This document shows positions 34,335-44,393 of a stretch of DNA of 64,000 nucleotides, piece by piece. Within the stretch, counting starts at the first letter, position 1. The number at the start of each line of letters is the position of its first letter. The notes beneath the pieces are model-generated. The model was not told where the DNA came from, ran no database searches, and saw only the letters and a list, made by a program, of their open reading frames with translations. The DNA is from Aedes albopictus. Taxonomy: Eukaryota; Arthropoda; Insecta; Diptera; Culicidae. Made by a program: the position numbers and the translations under genes. Location: the NCBI RefSeq assembly GCF_035046485.1, contig NC_085137.1:344028505-344092504 (forward strand). Direction: 5' to 3'.

Positions 34335-35035
34335 ACATTATTATGCATAAAACAGCACTGCACTCTTTTGGTTGGGCAATAAGAAGCATGCTCTCACAAA
34401 AGCTCCAGCAGCTTTCTTGTTGAGGGAATCAGCCTTTTCGAAGAAAGTATAGGTGCCTATATATTCCGCATCGGTTCGGAATCCTTGTTCAGATTGGTCG
34501 AGGACAATTTGTCTTGTACCGGAACCGGAACATACAGTCGACATGGTGCACAATCACATCTACCCACAATATCGGTGATTGGTCCTGGCTGGACCTAGCT
34601 GTACTTCATTGCTGCAATCTATTTGTGCATCTTGATTTCGGGGCAGCAGCTATCCTGACGGCAAACATCTCTCTGCATTTTCATATGATGGAACACCGGG
34701 GCTCTTTTCCGCAAACTTTTTGACGGTCCGAAACCATTCGAAGCAGAGCAGGGCATCTTTATGTGTGCAGAACACTTTTGTTGAAATGTATTTTTTCTGC
34801 GGATTGGTAAAAGAAGGGTCACTCAAAAGTATTTCAAAGAATTCTGCAAACACCTACCTTGAAAAGTTTAATCATTTTCCGATCCTTACTATTTATGTGG
34901 CCACCAATCGGAGGAAAATGTTTCCATCCTGTTCAGGGAATATTCTGCTTCTGCCGCTCCTGCACATCCACTGTTTACGTTTGAAAAAAAAAACTTCAAA
35001 CACCTACCGTTGTTGCAATCAGGGCGAAACATGAA
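34335..35035 (-). pseudogene. Possible exon-intron gene remnant
   Basis: On the minus strand a GTAGGT donor follows an AAG at about 34860 and a TCCGCAG acceptor lies near 34800, bounding a short intron. An exon-like stretch runs to about 34650. A 70-codon frame (34553-34341) is followed by AATAAA at about 34322. A second GTAGGT motif sits near 35008. A Cys-x2-His run (CSAH) hints faintly at a THAP-type DNA-binding domain as in P-element transposases, but key residues could not be aligned. Frames do not join cleanly, so the copy is probably broken. Confidence 0.25.
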
Positions 35036-35532
35036 AATAAATCGCGGCATATAAACAATCAAATAAACCGCCTAAAAGCAAATTAAAATGTTGTTCAAAG
35101 CTTATACATAATTCTAAATGGATGATCAAACGCAAATTTTGCATATTTCATGAATTAAAATATAATTATTTGAGATCAAATAAAAATATTATTGTTGATG
35201 TTCATTGGTTACGCTCTAATTCGAGTGATATCGCGAAACTCTTTTCGCTTGACAGATCTGCGAATGAACATCGCTTTTGTTTTGAGTCATTTTCCTTCTC
35301 GCTACAAAAATGAACCTCTCACCTCACTCGAGTCGACAACCGGAATCGAGTGAAAAGAGTCATGTGACGACGGGGTGAGAATAGTCGACTCGAGTCATTC
35401 GCCGTGCAGAATGAGCACAATTTCTTTATTCAGTCCCATCTGTGCACGATGCACGGCATTCCAACTTTCAATCAGCATTGATAATGCAAATGTACACCCG
35501 CGAAACTTACTTTTCGGGAGCTAATGCGCCAA

Positions 35533-35770
35533 TGTCGTGTCCGAAACGAGCGGAATCTATTTTCAGGCCTCAAAACTGTCTGGGGTTGGTTCTTTCGGCC
35601 AATTTCCACCGCGAAATGAAACACGTTTGTTTCCGTCAAAATAATTCACAAGACTGATTTATTAGTTCTGTTTACCTGCCTTCTACCCTGCGTCTCCATG
35701 GCAACCCCGTTATTCTCTCTTTCAACTTCTACCTTTCTCGCATTTTTCAGTACCTCTTCTATTCTCTACA
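35533..35770 (-). repeat. LTR, 5' copy on the minus strand
   Basis: 238 bp, identical by eye to 27872-28109. GATTG at 35771-35775 is the outer target duplication. TGGCGC (minus strand) starts one base inside. Confidence 0.9.
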
Positions 35771-36408
35771 GATTGCATAGACGATCTCCTTTTCTCCAAA
35801 GTATCCAACCCCAATAGCATGCACCGATGCTCATACGGAGGAAGATGCACAGCGTCCAAAGAGCTAATCGCACGAATTTCCATTGTACAGCTTCAAAACA
35901 ATCTATCCAATTCCGGATATACGGGCACCAAACAACTGCTGCCGAACTAAAGCGCTGTACAGAGACTTTAGACACAAAGGATCTCGAAATCCATCAGCAA
36001 TTTCAAAAATGAAGCCCAGCTGTTTGTTTGCTCTAGTAAGTACATCATCATAGTGCGGCCTGAACGTCATCTCCGTATCCAGTATCACTCCAAGATCCTT
36101 AATTTCGCTCTTCCGCTCCAACTTTTCACCTGACAAAGAGTATTCAAAGAGGATAGGGTTCCGTTTTCGGCAAAAAGATTTTGCATTGCATTTTCCCACG
36201 CAGAGTTCCAATCCATTTCGCCTGCTCCAGCATTCAAAGGAGTTTAACGTTGCCTGAAGTGCCAAGCAATCTTCAATACTGGTGACCACGATGAAAAACT
36301 TCACGTCATCGGCATAGAACACTCTCTCACACCGCGGGGTAGTACAAACGCTACATCGTTGATAAACAGTGAAAATAAAAGTGGTCCAACATTGCTTCCC
36401 CGTGGCAC
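35771..36408 (-). pseudogene. LINE reverse transcriptase, 5' part (split by the LTR element)
   Basis: The minus strand encodes an RT core with a GVPRGSNVGPLLF-like box and SLFINDV near 36350-36400, the catalytic YADD (FYADDVKFF), KDLGVILD and LKSLYSALVR, and then VVWCPYIRNW and EAVQWKFVR toward 35830. At least two frameshifts break it, one between the PRGS box and YADD near 36320 and one near 35930. The 5' end is truncated at a half-MITE near 36408. The reading continues at 27871 after the LTR element. Same group as 2280-2795. Confidence 0.88.
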
Positions 36409-36584
36409 TCATGTCATGCGTGTTGCTTGGGATCCGAATTCTGCGTTCGCCAGCAGTTGCGTCCTGAAGATGATGCGGCTCAACGAGGAAGAGTGACATT
36501 TTTAAGTTCGTTGATGTCTGGTCATCATGTGAACATCGTAGTGTGTGGCAATCGGTAACATCGTTCAATGCTGGACTACGTGTG

Positions 36585-37067
36585 ATTGCCGTTAATTTGG
36601 ACGAAATATTGACTCCTCGCTGGAGCCACCATGTTGAACACTATCACATTTCACGAATTCTAGTAGAATTAAATTCCCGGCAGGTCGTCTAAATGCCTCT
36701 GATGCTGCGCGTACGAGGATCTTGCATTTTCGCAAACCATTTGCGGACCGATCTTTCCCACGACTCACCGCAAAATGATTGTGTAAATTTTCAGCTTCTT
36801 CGTAAGGTTCTTCGGTGTAGTGTTTACGTGGATGGCAGAATCTGTAGCTAATATTTATGTTAGGTCCCAATAGTTGCCCAACAGAAATAGGTTAGGCGTG
36901 AAGGATTCATGGTCCTCTGACTTGAAAAGCATGTAAGTGAGAGCCCTAGAATTAATGACGAACTTAGCTTCGACCAAAAGTACTTCCAGGGTTTCATAGA
37001 TTGGTTTTCGGGGAGGGTTCGCATCCCCTCCTATCGCGACTTTCATCGAGAGTACAAGCCGTTCCAA
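36585..37067 (-). pseudogene. BEL/Pao-like integrase C-terminal fragment, left arm
   Basis: The minus-strand frame (37067-36855) shows ERLVLSMK, then INSRALTY and FTPNLFLLG, motifs of the end of BEL/Pao integrase. A second frame (36870-36592) contains EEPYEEAENLHN and FRRPAGNLILLE, the expected C-terminal region. A frameshift separates them. No protease, RT or LTR accompanies it. It is a dead fragment of an LTR retrotransposon. Confidence 0.75.
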
Positions 37068-37355
37068 TCAGACTCATGTAAAGCGTTGCCGATGGTATGA
37101 ACATCCACTTTGTTTGGGTTATAAAGGACGACGGTCGACTATAGAGCTTCACTCGTCTTGCGGTCGTACTCCGGATACACGTTTCATTGTTGCTCTATGT
37201 GCACCGCATGAACTGTCAGGTAAGCAGCAGGCATCTAAACGTATCTAAATACCAAGGAAAGATATACCTGCAAATGCCAATAACGAAACCCATCCACCAA
37301 CATATTTGTGTTAGTTAGTTGGTGTTTATACTCTAAAATATCATTATTACTACAA

Positions 37356-37520
37356 GGGAGCGTCCATAAATTACGTCACGCTCTGAGGGGGGAGGAGGGG
37401 TTCAGCAAAGTGTGACGATCCATAGAAAATTTTTCGAGTCTTCATACAAAAAGTGTGACATAGGGGGGAGGGGGGTTGAAAATCAGCAAATTTGGCGTGA
37501 CGTAATTTATGGACGTTCCC
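37356..37520. mobile_element. 165-bp MITE in the left arm
   Basis: GGGAGCGTCCATAAATTACG at the left and CGTAATTTATGGACGTTCCC at the right are inverted with one mismatch. The right arm has the uninterrupted site near 38170-38185. The interior is G-rich and non-coding. The target duplication is obscured by CAA repeats. Confidence 0.88.
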
Positions 37521-38440
37521 CAACAAAGGTTGTGAAGTTTTATTATTTTGTTCTTTTCTAAATGCTGTAAATGTTCAGAATCATTAAAAAGTGTCACTGA
37601 TTTTCAAGTAGTGATATTTCCTGTTTTATCACATGGAGGTCACTTCTAATTCAGTGAGATGCAACTTAATAATAAGAAGCAATCGGTGAAGTGCTAGATT
37701 GAAAGTAGTAAGCTGGAATTTTGTATGGCGAGATGATCAACTCTCTATTTCTGCAATTAAATGGTGCAAACAGCCTGGTTATTATGATTTCTTGCGTAAT
37801 TTGATGTTGTTTGGGCAAAAAGTTGGGTAACTGTGTTGTTGTATTTTTTATTTATTGCAACTTCAACAACAACTTTACCTAAACTTTTGCTCGAACAGCA
37901 TCAAATTAGGCAAGAAACCATATCCACGCTGTTTGCACCTTTTCATTGTAGAAATGGGGAGGTATATCCTCTCACCATACAAAATTCCAGCTCACTACCT
38001 TCAATCTAACACTTCATTGCTTCCTATTATTAAATTGCATCTCACTGAATTGGAAGTGACCTCCATGTAATAAAACAGGAAATATCACTATTTGAAAATC
38101 AGTGACATTTTTTAATGTTTCTGAACATTTACAGCATTTAGAAATGTACAAACTAAGAAAACTCCCTAAACTTTGTTGTTGTATTAATGATATTTTAGAG
38201 TATAAATACCAACTTTTCATAACTAACGCAAATATGTTGGTGGATGGGTCTCGTTATTGTCATTTGAGGGAATATCTTACCATGGTATTTAGATACGTTG
38301 GTATTAACCTGCTGCTTACCTGACAGTTCGTGTGGTGCACATAGAGCATCAAACGTGTATCCGGAGTACGAGCGCAAGCTCTATCGTCGACCGTCGTCCT
38401 TTATGAGCGCCCAAACAAAGTGGATGTTCATAGGTATCAC

Positions 38441-38595
38441 CATGGGCGAAACTAGGAATTCTTGCCAGGGGGTGCCCTACAAACAAAAATTCATTAGTTC
38501 ATCCATTCATCATTCTTGGCCCATATCTTACAGCAATGCATTCAAATTCTAGGGGGTGCCTGGCACCTTCGGCACCCCCAGTAGTTTCGCCTATG
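38441..38595. mobile_element. 155-bp hAT-like MITE in the right arm
   Basis: The termini CATGGGCGAAACTA and TAGTTTCGCCTATG pair. GGTATCAC at 38433-38440 and 38596-38603 is an 8-bp target duplication, typical of hAT elements. The left arm is uninterrupted at the matching position near 37090. Confidence 0.88.
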
Positions 38596-38619
38596 GGTAT
38601 CACCGGCAACGCTTTACAT

Positions 38620-39115
38620 GAGTCCGTCTGGGAACGTCTTGTACTATCGATGAAAGTCGCGATAGGAGGGGTTGCAAACCCTCCCCGAAAACCAAACTAT
38701 GAAACCCTGGAAGTACTTTTGCTCGAAGCCAAGTTCGTCATTAATTCTAGGCCTCTCACCCACAATCCTTTAAAGCCAGCGGACCATGAATCCCTCACGT
38801 CTAACCTATTTCTTCTTCTTCTTTATGAATCGACGTCCCCACTGGGACTTGGCCGACCTCGCTTCAACTTACTGTTTTTCGAGCACTTCCACAGTTATTA
38901 ATTGAAGGGCTTTCTTTGCCTGTCATTGCATGAATTTGTATATTGTGAGGCAAGTACAATGATACACTATGTCCAGGGAGTCGAGAAAATTTTCCCGACC
39001 GGAACGGGAATCGAACCCGCCGTCTCCGAATTGGCGATCCATAGCCTTAACCACAAGGCTAACTGGAGACACCGTCTAACCTATTTCTGTTGGGCAACTT
39101 TTGAGGCTCAACATA
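38620..39115 (+). pseudogene. BEL/Pao-like integrase fragment, right arm, interrupted by a SINE
   Basis: The plus-strand frame shows VWERLVLSMK, INSRPLTH and then SLTSNLFLL before the SINE at 38814. Homology resumes after 39088 (TGTTGGGCAACTT). It is the mirror copy of 36855-37067 and has drifted, for example at the residues after RPLTH. Confidence 0.75.
38814..39073 (-). mobile_element. Feilai-like SINE, copy 2, with 15-bp target duplication
   Basis: GTCTAACCTATTTCT at 38799-38813 and 39074-39088 flanks the element exactly. On the minus strand the tRNA-like head (box B near 39010) leads to the body and a short (GAA)n tail. The left arm carries the single uninterrupted site near 36880-36895. 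Confidence 0.92.
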
Positions 39116-39126
39116 TGACCTACAGA

Positions 39127-40506
39127 CCCAACTAACAATTCCAAGTCACAAACAAGCAAGCTTGCTGAATTGTTGCTTAATAATGGTAATGATAGCGGAA
39201 CTAAAATAATGCTTTACACATTACTGTTTAAATGATTTTTCAATTGAGAAAGTAGTCAATGTTCAACTTTCCTCATCGATATCAACAATGATAAATTAAA
39301 ACACTTTTCAAAAGCTTAACAAGAAATGTATTCGACAAGCATTGATTCCTTAACAAAAGAGTTTAACAAAACATTTGTCTGCTTCTTATTAAGCTGATGT
39401 ATCGATAAGCATATGTTCCTGTACAATGTGTTTTTCACTTGTCAAATAAACGTCTTCAACCCATCAAAGTTTGACTCGGAACTTTGTTCGGATTATGGGA
39501 TAAATCAAGGCTAAAACTGTTGAGACAACCAAGTTATTAAAGAACCAGTATTTTAAACGAATCACATAAAATAAAACAGAATAGAATTATGTAGTTTAAC
39601 ATTGAGTGCCAAGAGACGTAATATATTTTTTATCTTCCGCCGCAGTTCAATTGTTCGAGACGTTTGGATCGATGTATTTGACATTTCAGTGCAGTCGTGT
39701 TTACTGAATATTGTTCCCAGAGTCACCTAGATAACCAAACAGCATTCAGAAATCGACACATTTCAAGTATCCCTAAACATCGTCATGCACTATTTATTGA
39801 ACATAATATTAAGATTCCATGGCATAAATGGAAAAAAAAGCTTAACGGATCTTCGACTGAGCATTAGTACATTACCTGAACAGATGCTGTGAATGCACCA
39901 TGTCCAAGACCATACCGCACACATATTGTCATACATTTTTAAAGATCGATATTTAATAATAAATATAAAAACATATTCATATCGCAATTAGTACGTCTGG
40001 AAACAATATCTTCAATAAGGACCAACACTTTTTGGCCGCATTCGATACAAGTTCAGGAGTGATCATTATTGAGTCATGGGAATATAATGCTTTGCTCTGG
40101 ATCTCACCATCTCTAGGATGGCGCAGATAGGAAGGCATGCGACTAGCAATCGACAGGTCTCGAGTTCTAATCCGGATTCAGGTAATTTTATATGTAGTTC
40201 ATATTTCATAATAGGTGTTCTCAACATGAGAGCAAATATTTACTCTCGTGAGAGTTCAACATTTTTGCATTTTATTTATTTTCAGACATTTTTACCAAAG
40301 CTTAATAACAACTTTCCTGTACATTTGTAAAACGCTTTGAACAACAAAAAATTAAGTTGGTGCACAACATGGTGCTTTATAACTTCTCCAAATTTGTGTG
40401 AACAAAACCCGAACATAGGTTAAACGTGAAAATAATTCAAATGTTATTCAACATTATGCTGAATTAATTCGTCATAATGGTGCCTGTTGAGTGATTGTTA
40501 GTTGCG
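39127..40506. mobile_element. 1380-bp TIR element in the right arm (CCCAACTAACAAT)
   Basis: The termini CCCAACTAACAAT and ATTGTTAGTTGCG pair with one mismatch. GA at 39125-39126 and 40507-40508 fits a 2-bp target duplication. The left arm shows the empty site (CTACAGATTCTGCC) near 36835-36850. No transposase frame exists. A tRNA-like SINE head sits inside at 40118-40190. Confidence 0.8.
40118..40190 (+). mobile_element. Possible tRNA-like SINE head
   Basis: ATGGCGCAGATAGGAAGGC resembles box A and TCGAGTTCTAATCC resembles box B with a substitution. No tail or second copy was found, so this is tentative. It is not a tRNA gene because no cloverleaf acceptor stem is apparent. Confidence 0.35.
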
Positions 40507-40861
40507 GATTCTGCCATCTACGTAAACACAAGGACGATTCTTGTTAGAGATGGACGGGTATGTTAAGTCCTCGTACGCGCATCAGAGGTATTCAGACGAC
40601 CTGTCGTGAATGTAGTTCTACTGGAATAAATGAAATGTGATAGTGTTCACCATGGTGGCTCCAGTGAGGAATCAGGATTTCATCCAAGATAATGGCAATT
40701 ACACGTGATCCAGCAACGAGTGATGTTACCGATTGCCGCACACTATGATGCAGCAGTGACGATGACCACCGGATCATAAACAAACTTAAAAATGCCACTC
40801 TTCCTCGTTGAGCCGCATCATTCAGGACGTAACTGCTGGCGAACGCAGAATTCGGATCCCA

Positions 40862-40930
40862 AGCAACACGCATGTCATAATATAAGACTCACGACAGCGC
40901 AAGTTTTTGTTGTATAGAAATTAATTTGAT
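40862..40930. mobile_element. Half copy of the CCCAAG MITE family
   Basis: CCCAAGCAACACGCATGTCA followed by GCGCAAGTTTTTGTTG-like sequence matches the left half of 17066-17243. It is cut by the SINE that starts near 40936. A mirror half copy lies at 36408-36430. Confidence 0.7.
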
Positions 40931-40935
40931 AGTCG

Positions 40936-41386
40936 GGGCCCGTGGCGTAGTGGTCCACACGTTCGCTTCATAAGTGGATGGTCATGGGTTCGAACCCAGC
41001 CCCGGCACTCGCAATTTTTCGTCAGTTGCTCTTCCCCCCGAGAGCAGCTGACACCTGACCCTCTTCGGAGCATATGCTCTAACGGACCCGGAAACTTGGA
41101 TATCGGCGAACCGCAACTCAGAATGGACGACCCCCAATTGGACTGGAAAAGGAACAGCAGCCACACATCAGCATCATCGTGCTCATCATTCTACTGTGGA
41201 CAGAGTAGAAAAGTGAAAAGCAGCACAAGGCGCCAGTTCGAAATAGTTGAATTAGAATAGTATACATTTAGGCGCTGTACAATGGTAAGTGCAGCGTCCA
41301 ATTGGAATCGCTCACGTAGTGCCCTAGTGGACAAAGGAGCTGTAAATTAGGTTAAGTGATTAAGAATAAAAAAAAAAAAAAATAAT
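40936..41386 (+). mobile_element. tRNA-derived SINE (family B), copy 2, intact
   Basis: Box A (GGCGTAGTGGTCCACACG) and box B (GGTTCGAACCCAG) give a pol III promoter. A ~330-bp body and an A-rich tail at 41370-41386 follow. TAATTTGA on both sides (about 40922 and 41388) is a plausible target duplication. It matches 16959-17572 without the MITE. Confidence 0.9.
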
Positions 41387-41389
41387 TTG

Positions 41390-42744
41390 ACGATAAATTG
41401 TGAGAGCTTTCTCATGAAAGTTTTCTAAATGGTGATGTGATCATAAAAAACTGCACAAATTTGATATCTATTTTTGCCTTTTTATTTTACTAATACATGG
41501 ATATTAGCGGGAATATTTAGATACGTTGGGTAAATACCACCCATCATTATGCTTGACACTTTCTGGATTCTGCGATTCTTCTCATTAGAAGTTCATATTT
41601 ATCTTGTAAAATGTAGTTATAATATCTATTTTAGGCAGTGTGGCCTAAAATACTCCGACAAATTTTGCCCACTGGAACAGGCTACTTGTAAAGATAGGAG
41701 AAACAATAATAACGATACGCTATTTCGGTATAATATACCGAGGCACATAAGAAACACACTGTTACAAGATTAACAGAATTGATTAGAATATTAGAATATT
41801 CGCGATGCCAGAAAAACAAAACGTGATTTCGTGTAACTCGTATTTTATTTATTTAATAAGAAACATTCGAAAAATATATTCGGCAGAACATTTGGGTCGG
41901 AGCGTGAGCTACACCTGCCTGAAACGTTAACGTAGAAGTCGGTCTGTAGTATGAATACATCAACAACAAGGTGGAACTGAGTGCCAGAAACTTGAGTCTT
42001 TTCTTTGTTAAGGTGTTGAGGCGAACTCCAATCAAAATGAATAAAATCGAATAAGGTATTCTTATAATATCACTATCATCAAAGTTTATCAACCAAAATA
42101 TTATCAACTGCATGTAGAAGTAAGGCATGTAGCAACGGTATGTAGTTCTTGAGAAAATGGATTTCGAAACATCAGGTAGGTACTACGAACAACTATTACA
42201 TTTGTGTAAGGATATTTTATTTATTTATTACTGCACTTTTACCCATTGGATAGCCTCGCTGTTTATTAAATCATCATCGCTCGCATTATCTTCTGCATCA
42301 ACAGAAGCGCTCTAGAGAAAGGATAATTCCTCACGAAAAGGCAACAGCAACAATATGTCTACAGGAAAAATTCAGCTCTCGTACTGGCGACGACGACGGG
42401 TCAAAGTAGTAAATTATGCTCGGTGGAAATGTAATATAACTCATCCGAGAACCCAAAGATCACAGTCACGTACGCACGTCAAGCGTCATCGGGCTAATGA
42501 TGGCAAACTAACGAACGAGTAGTACTTGTCCGAGCAAAGAAAATAATTTACGACGTTGGGCCGAAAACTAGAACGTGACAAGTCCATGTGCCGACTGGTC
42601 CTTTTTTTTTCGGTGAAGCACATCAAATACATATTTGAGACTGGAACATAATAATCACACCATCAAGCAATCAGAAGTGGATCTTGAATTGAAATTGATA
42701 TCGGATGTCGATGATGGATTGTTTCCATGCTCCATTTTTCGATT
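41390..42744. other. Unassigned intergenic DNA or possible 3' UTR
   Basis: No protein motif recognised. TTTATT runs near 42217-42230 would read AATAAA on the minus strand and could end a minus-strand transcript from the exons at 42745-43129. Confidence 0.35.
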
Positions 42745-43129
42745 TCAATCGCCCCAGGTATCCATCACTTTTTCCATTCGTGCCCTGATCAACAGTTCCG
42801 GTGTCTTTGGTCGCCTTATTTCCGATGGTGGATATATCACTAAGTGGCAGTATATTGGAATCTGAAACAATCACAAATTTGTTGGAAAATTTTCAAAACA
42901 GCGCACACATATGGTTACTTACATAAAGTAACGACGTATCGAAAACGGGAAGCTCATGCGGTCGAGTTCGTTGGGAAATTCGATAATGTTTTCCCATGAT
43001 TGGTTCCTCCAAGGACTTGCCAATTAGCATTAGATTTGGATGGTACTTTACTACCATTCGATTACTGATCCCTTTGATATCCAGTTTGTTAGTAGTTTCA
43101 CTGGTCTTTCGAACGAAAAACAAATCCCA
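42745..43129 (-). CDS. Possible 3'-terminal exons of an unidentified minus-strand gene
   Basis: On the minus strand a frame open from about 43129 runs to a strong donor (TAT then GTAAGT) at 42922. A 61-bp intron ends at a TTTCAG acceptor at 42862, and the next exon is open for 38 codons to a TGA at 42745. Phase is 0 on both sides. The exon before the intron encodes a run such as RPHELPVFDTSLLY, and the last exon PELLIRARMEKVMD, both protein-like in composition. The intron size equals that of the LRR genes. An upstream acceptor is not obvious; a pyrimidine tract before 43105 ends in AAG. I do not recognise the protein, so it may be a host gene end or a gene fragment. Confidence 0.4.
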
Positions 43130-43469
43130 CTACCCTCGAGGACACTCTGCTATTTACTGGCTTGGTGACATAAATACGATGGCATGCGAGCAGCCCCAGC
43201 AGCAACTACAATCACGGAATCATGCAACATAAAACATGCCCATGTGCTTTACTAGGAAAATGTTTTATCGAAGCTTGTTTACGACTGGCTCACTGTCATT
43301 GCTGCGTTTCAGCTATAAAATCTTCGTACTCTATCTATACGTCAACATGGTGGTTGTTTACGGGACCATGAGACGCGCAATCAAACTGTCTTGTGGATAT
43401 ATTTCATCAACTTACCACGGGCAGTGCTTGCCATTCTGATTCAAAGGAGGGAGGTCCGAATACGACCTA

Positions 43470-44391
43470 CAAGGGATGGCCAAAATGTTTGGGATAGGCA
43501 ACTTTTTTTTCTCTCACAAAAAAGTTCAACATGCTATAACTTTTAATAGAGCGCATCAAAAAATCTCAAATTTTGACTGTTTATCAACCTACTATATGTG
43601 CATTATTGGTACAAATTTGGGCTCGATTGATTGATATTTCGCAAAGTTAGAACTGTTCGCGTAAAACACTATTTTTTAGACAACTCATTTTTGAGCTGTC
43701 ATATCTCGAAAACCAGTGAACCGAATTGAATGAAATTTTTAACGTACACTAACAATATGTAAATGCTTCATAAACTATTAAAACATAGGTACTTTTTAAA
43801 CGTTGAAAAAAATTATCATGGATTGACACTTTTCGGATTTTTCTCGAAAAAATGTATTTTTTTACATCAATGTCATTAAATTTTCGTGTTGATATCCAAA
43901 GATTTTCCACTTCTGTTCTCAAATTATCTCTAACCAGATATATTAGAGCCTATTTAGATTGAAGGAAGAACACATTTAATATTTTTTGTGTGGTATTGTA
44001 AATTTTACTTATTTTCCTCTATATGGGTAAAAATTTCAACCCGGTATAACTTAATTCGTCGTGAGAAAATATTACATTTTATAACGTCGTATTAAGTATC
44101 AATATGTTGTTGATAAACGTTAAAAAATTCATTCAATTCGATTCACTGGTTTCCGAGATATAACAGTTCAAAAATTAGTTGTCTAAAAAATAGTGTTTTA
44201 CGCGAACAGTTCTAACTATGCGAAATATAAATCAATCGAGCCCAAATTTGTACCAGTGATGCACATATAATAGGTTGACAAACAGTCAAAATTTGAGATT
44301 TTTTGATGCACTCTATAAAAAGTTACAGCATGTTGAATTTTTTTGTGGGAGAAAAAAAGTTGCCTATCCCAAACATTTTGGCCATCCCCTG
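43470..44391. mobile_element. 922-bp foldback element with ~300-bp arms
   Basis: GGGATGGCCAAAATGTTTGG near the left end is inverted at the right end, and pairing continues for about 280 bases on each side. Flanking TA lies at 43468-43469 and 44392-44393. The middle third is unpaired and AT-rich. Frames inside come from the arms. No transposase. Confidence 0.9.
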
Positions 44392-44393
44392 TA

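Larger units (their letters stand above)
30170..35425. mobile_element. Possible 5.2-kb element with divergent terminal inverted repeats
   Basis: TGTGCTCATTCTGCAC near 30170 is exactly inverted at 35407-35421, and similarity continues inward for about 100 bases on both sides. Subterminal motifs GTGAGAAGAGTC, or close variants, recur at about 30251, 30350 and 35347-35380. It lies wholly inside the LTR element. Target duplications could not be fixed and no transposase was identified. Confidence 0.5.
27872..35770 (-). mobile_element. 7.9-kb LTR-flanked element without recognisable gag/pol
   Basis: Direct terminal repeats of 238 bp (27872-28109 and 35533-35770) are identical by eye, start TG and end CA, and are flanked by GATTG on both sides. 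The element interrupts a LINE whose reading frame resumes on the far side. On the minus strand, the base after the 5' LTR is followed by TGGCGCATTAGCTCCC, resembling a primer-binding site. The base run before the 3' LTR, AAGAGTAGGGAAAAGAGATA (28111-28130), is a polypurine tract. The 7.4-kb interior shows no protease, RT, RNase H or integrase motifs, so it is non-autonomous or has been replaced by nested insertions. Confidence 0.85.
36412..40884. repeat. Large palindrome with ~1.25-kb arms
   Basis: The left arm (about 36412-37838) is the inverted counterpart of the right arm (about 37850-40884), and the centre has almost no spacer. Ignoring insertions the arms are about 1.25 kb each and similar throughout, for example CACATGGAGGTCACTTC at 37632 against GAAGTGACCTCCATGTAAT at 38054. 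Later insertions are 37356-37520 in the left arm and 38441-38595, 38814-39073 and 39127-40506 in the right arm. Both arms carry a BEL/Pao-like segment and a half-MITE at the outer end. Confidence 0.88.

Noticed and set aside
34640..34800. THAP domain on the plus strand (MCAEHF)
   Set aside because: The Cys-x2-His match lies in a frame that stops directly after it, and a comparable match occurs on the opposite strand. The upstream Cys pair, Trp and Pro positions could not be aligned.
38536..38901. 121-codon frame as a host gene
   Set aside because: The centre matches BEL/Pao integrase, the start lies in a hAT-like MITE and the end in a SINE.
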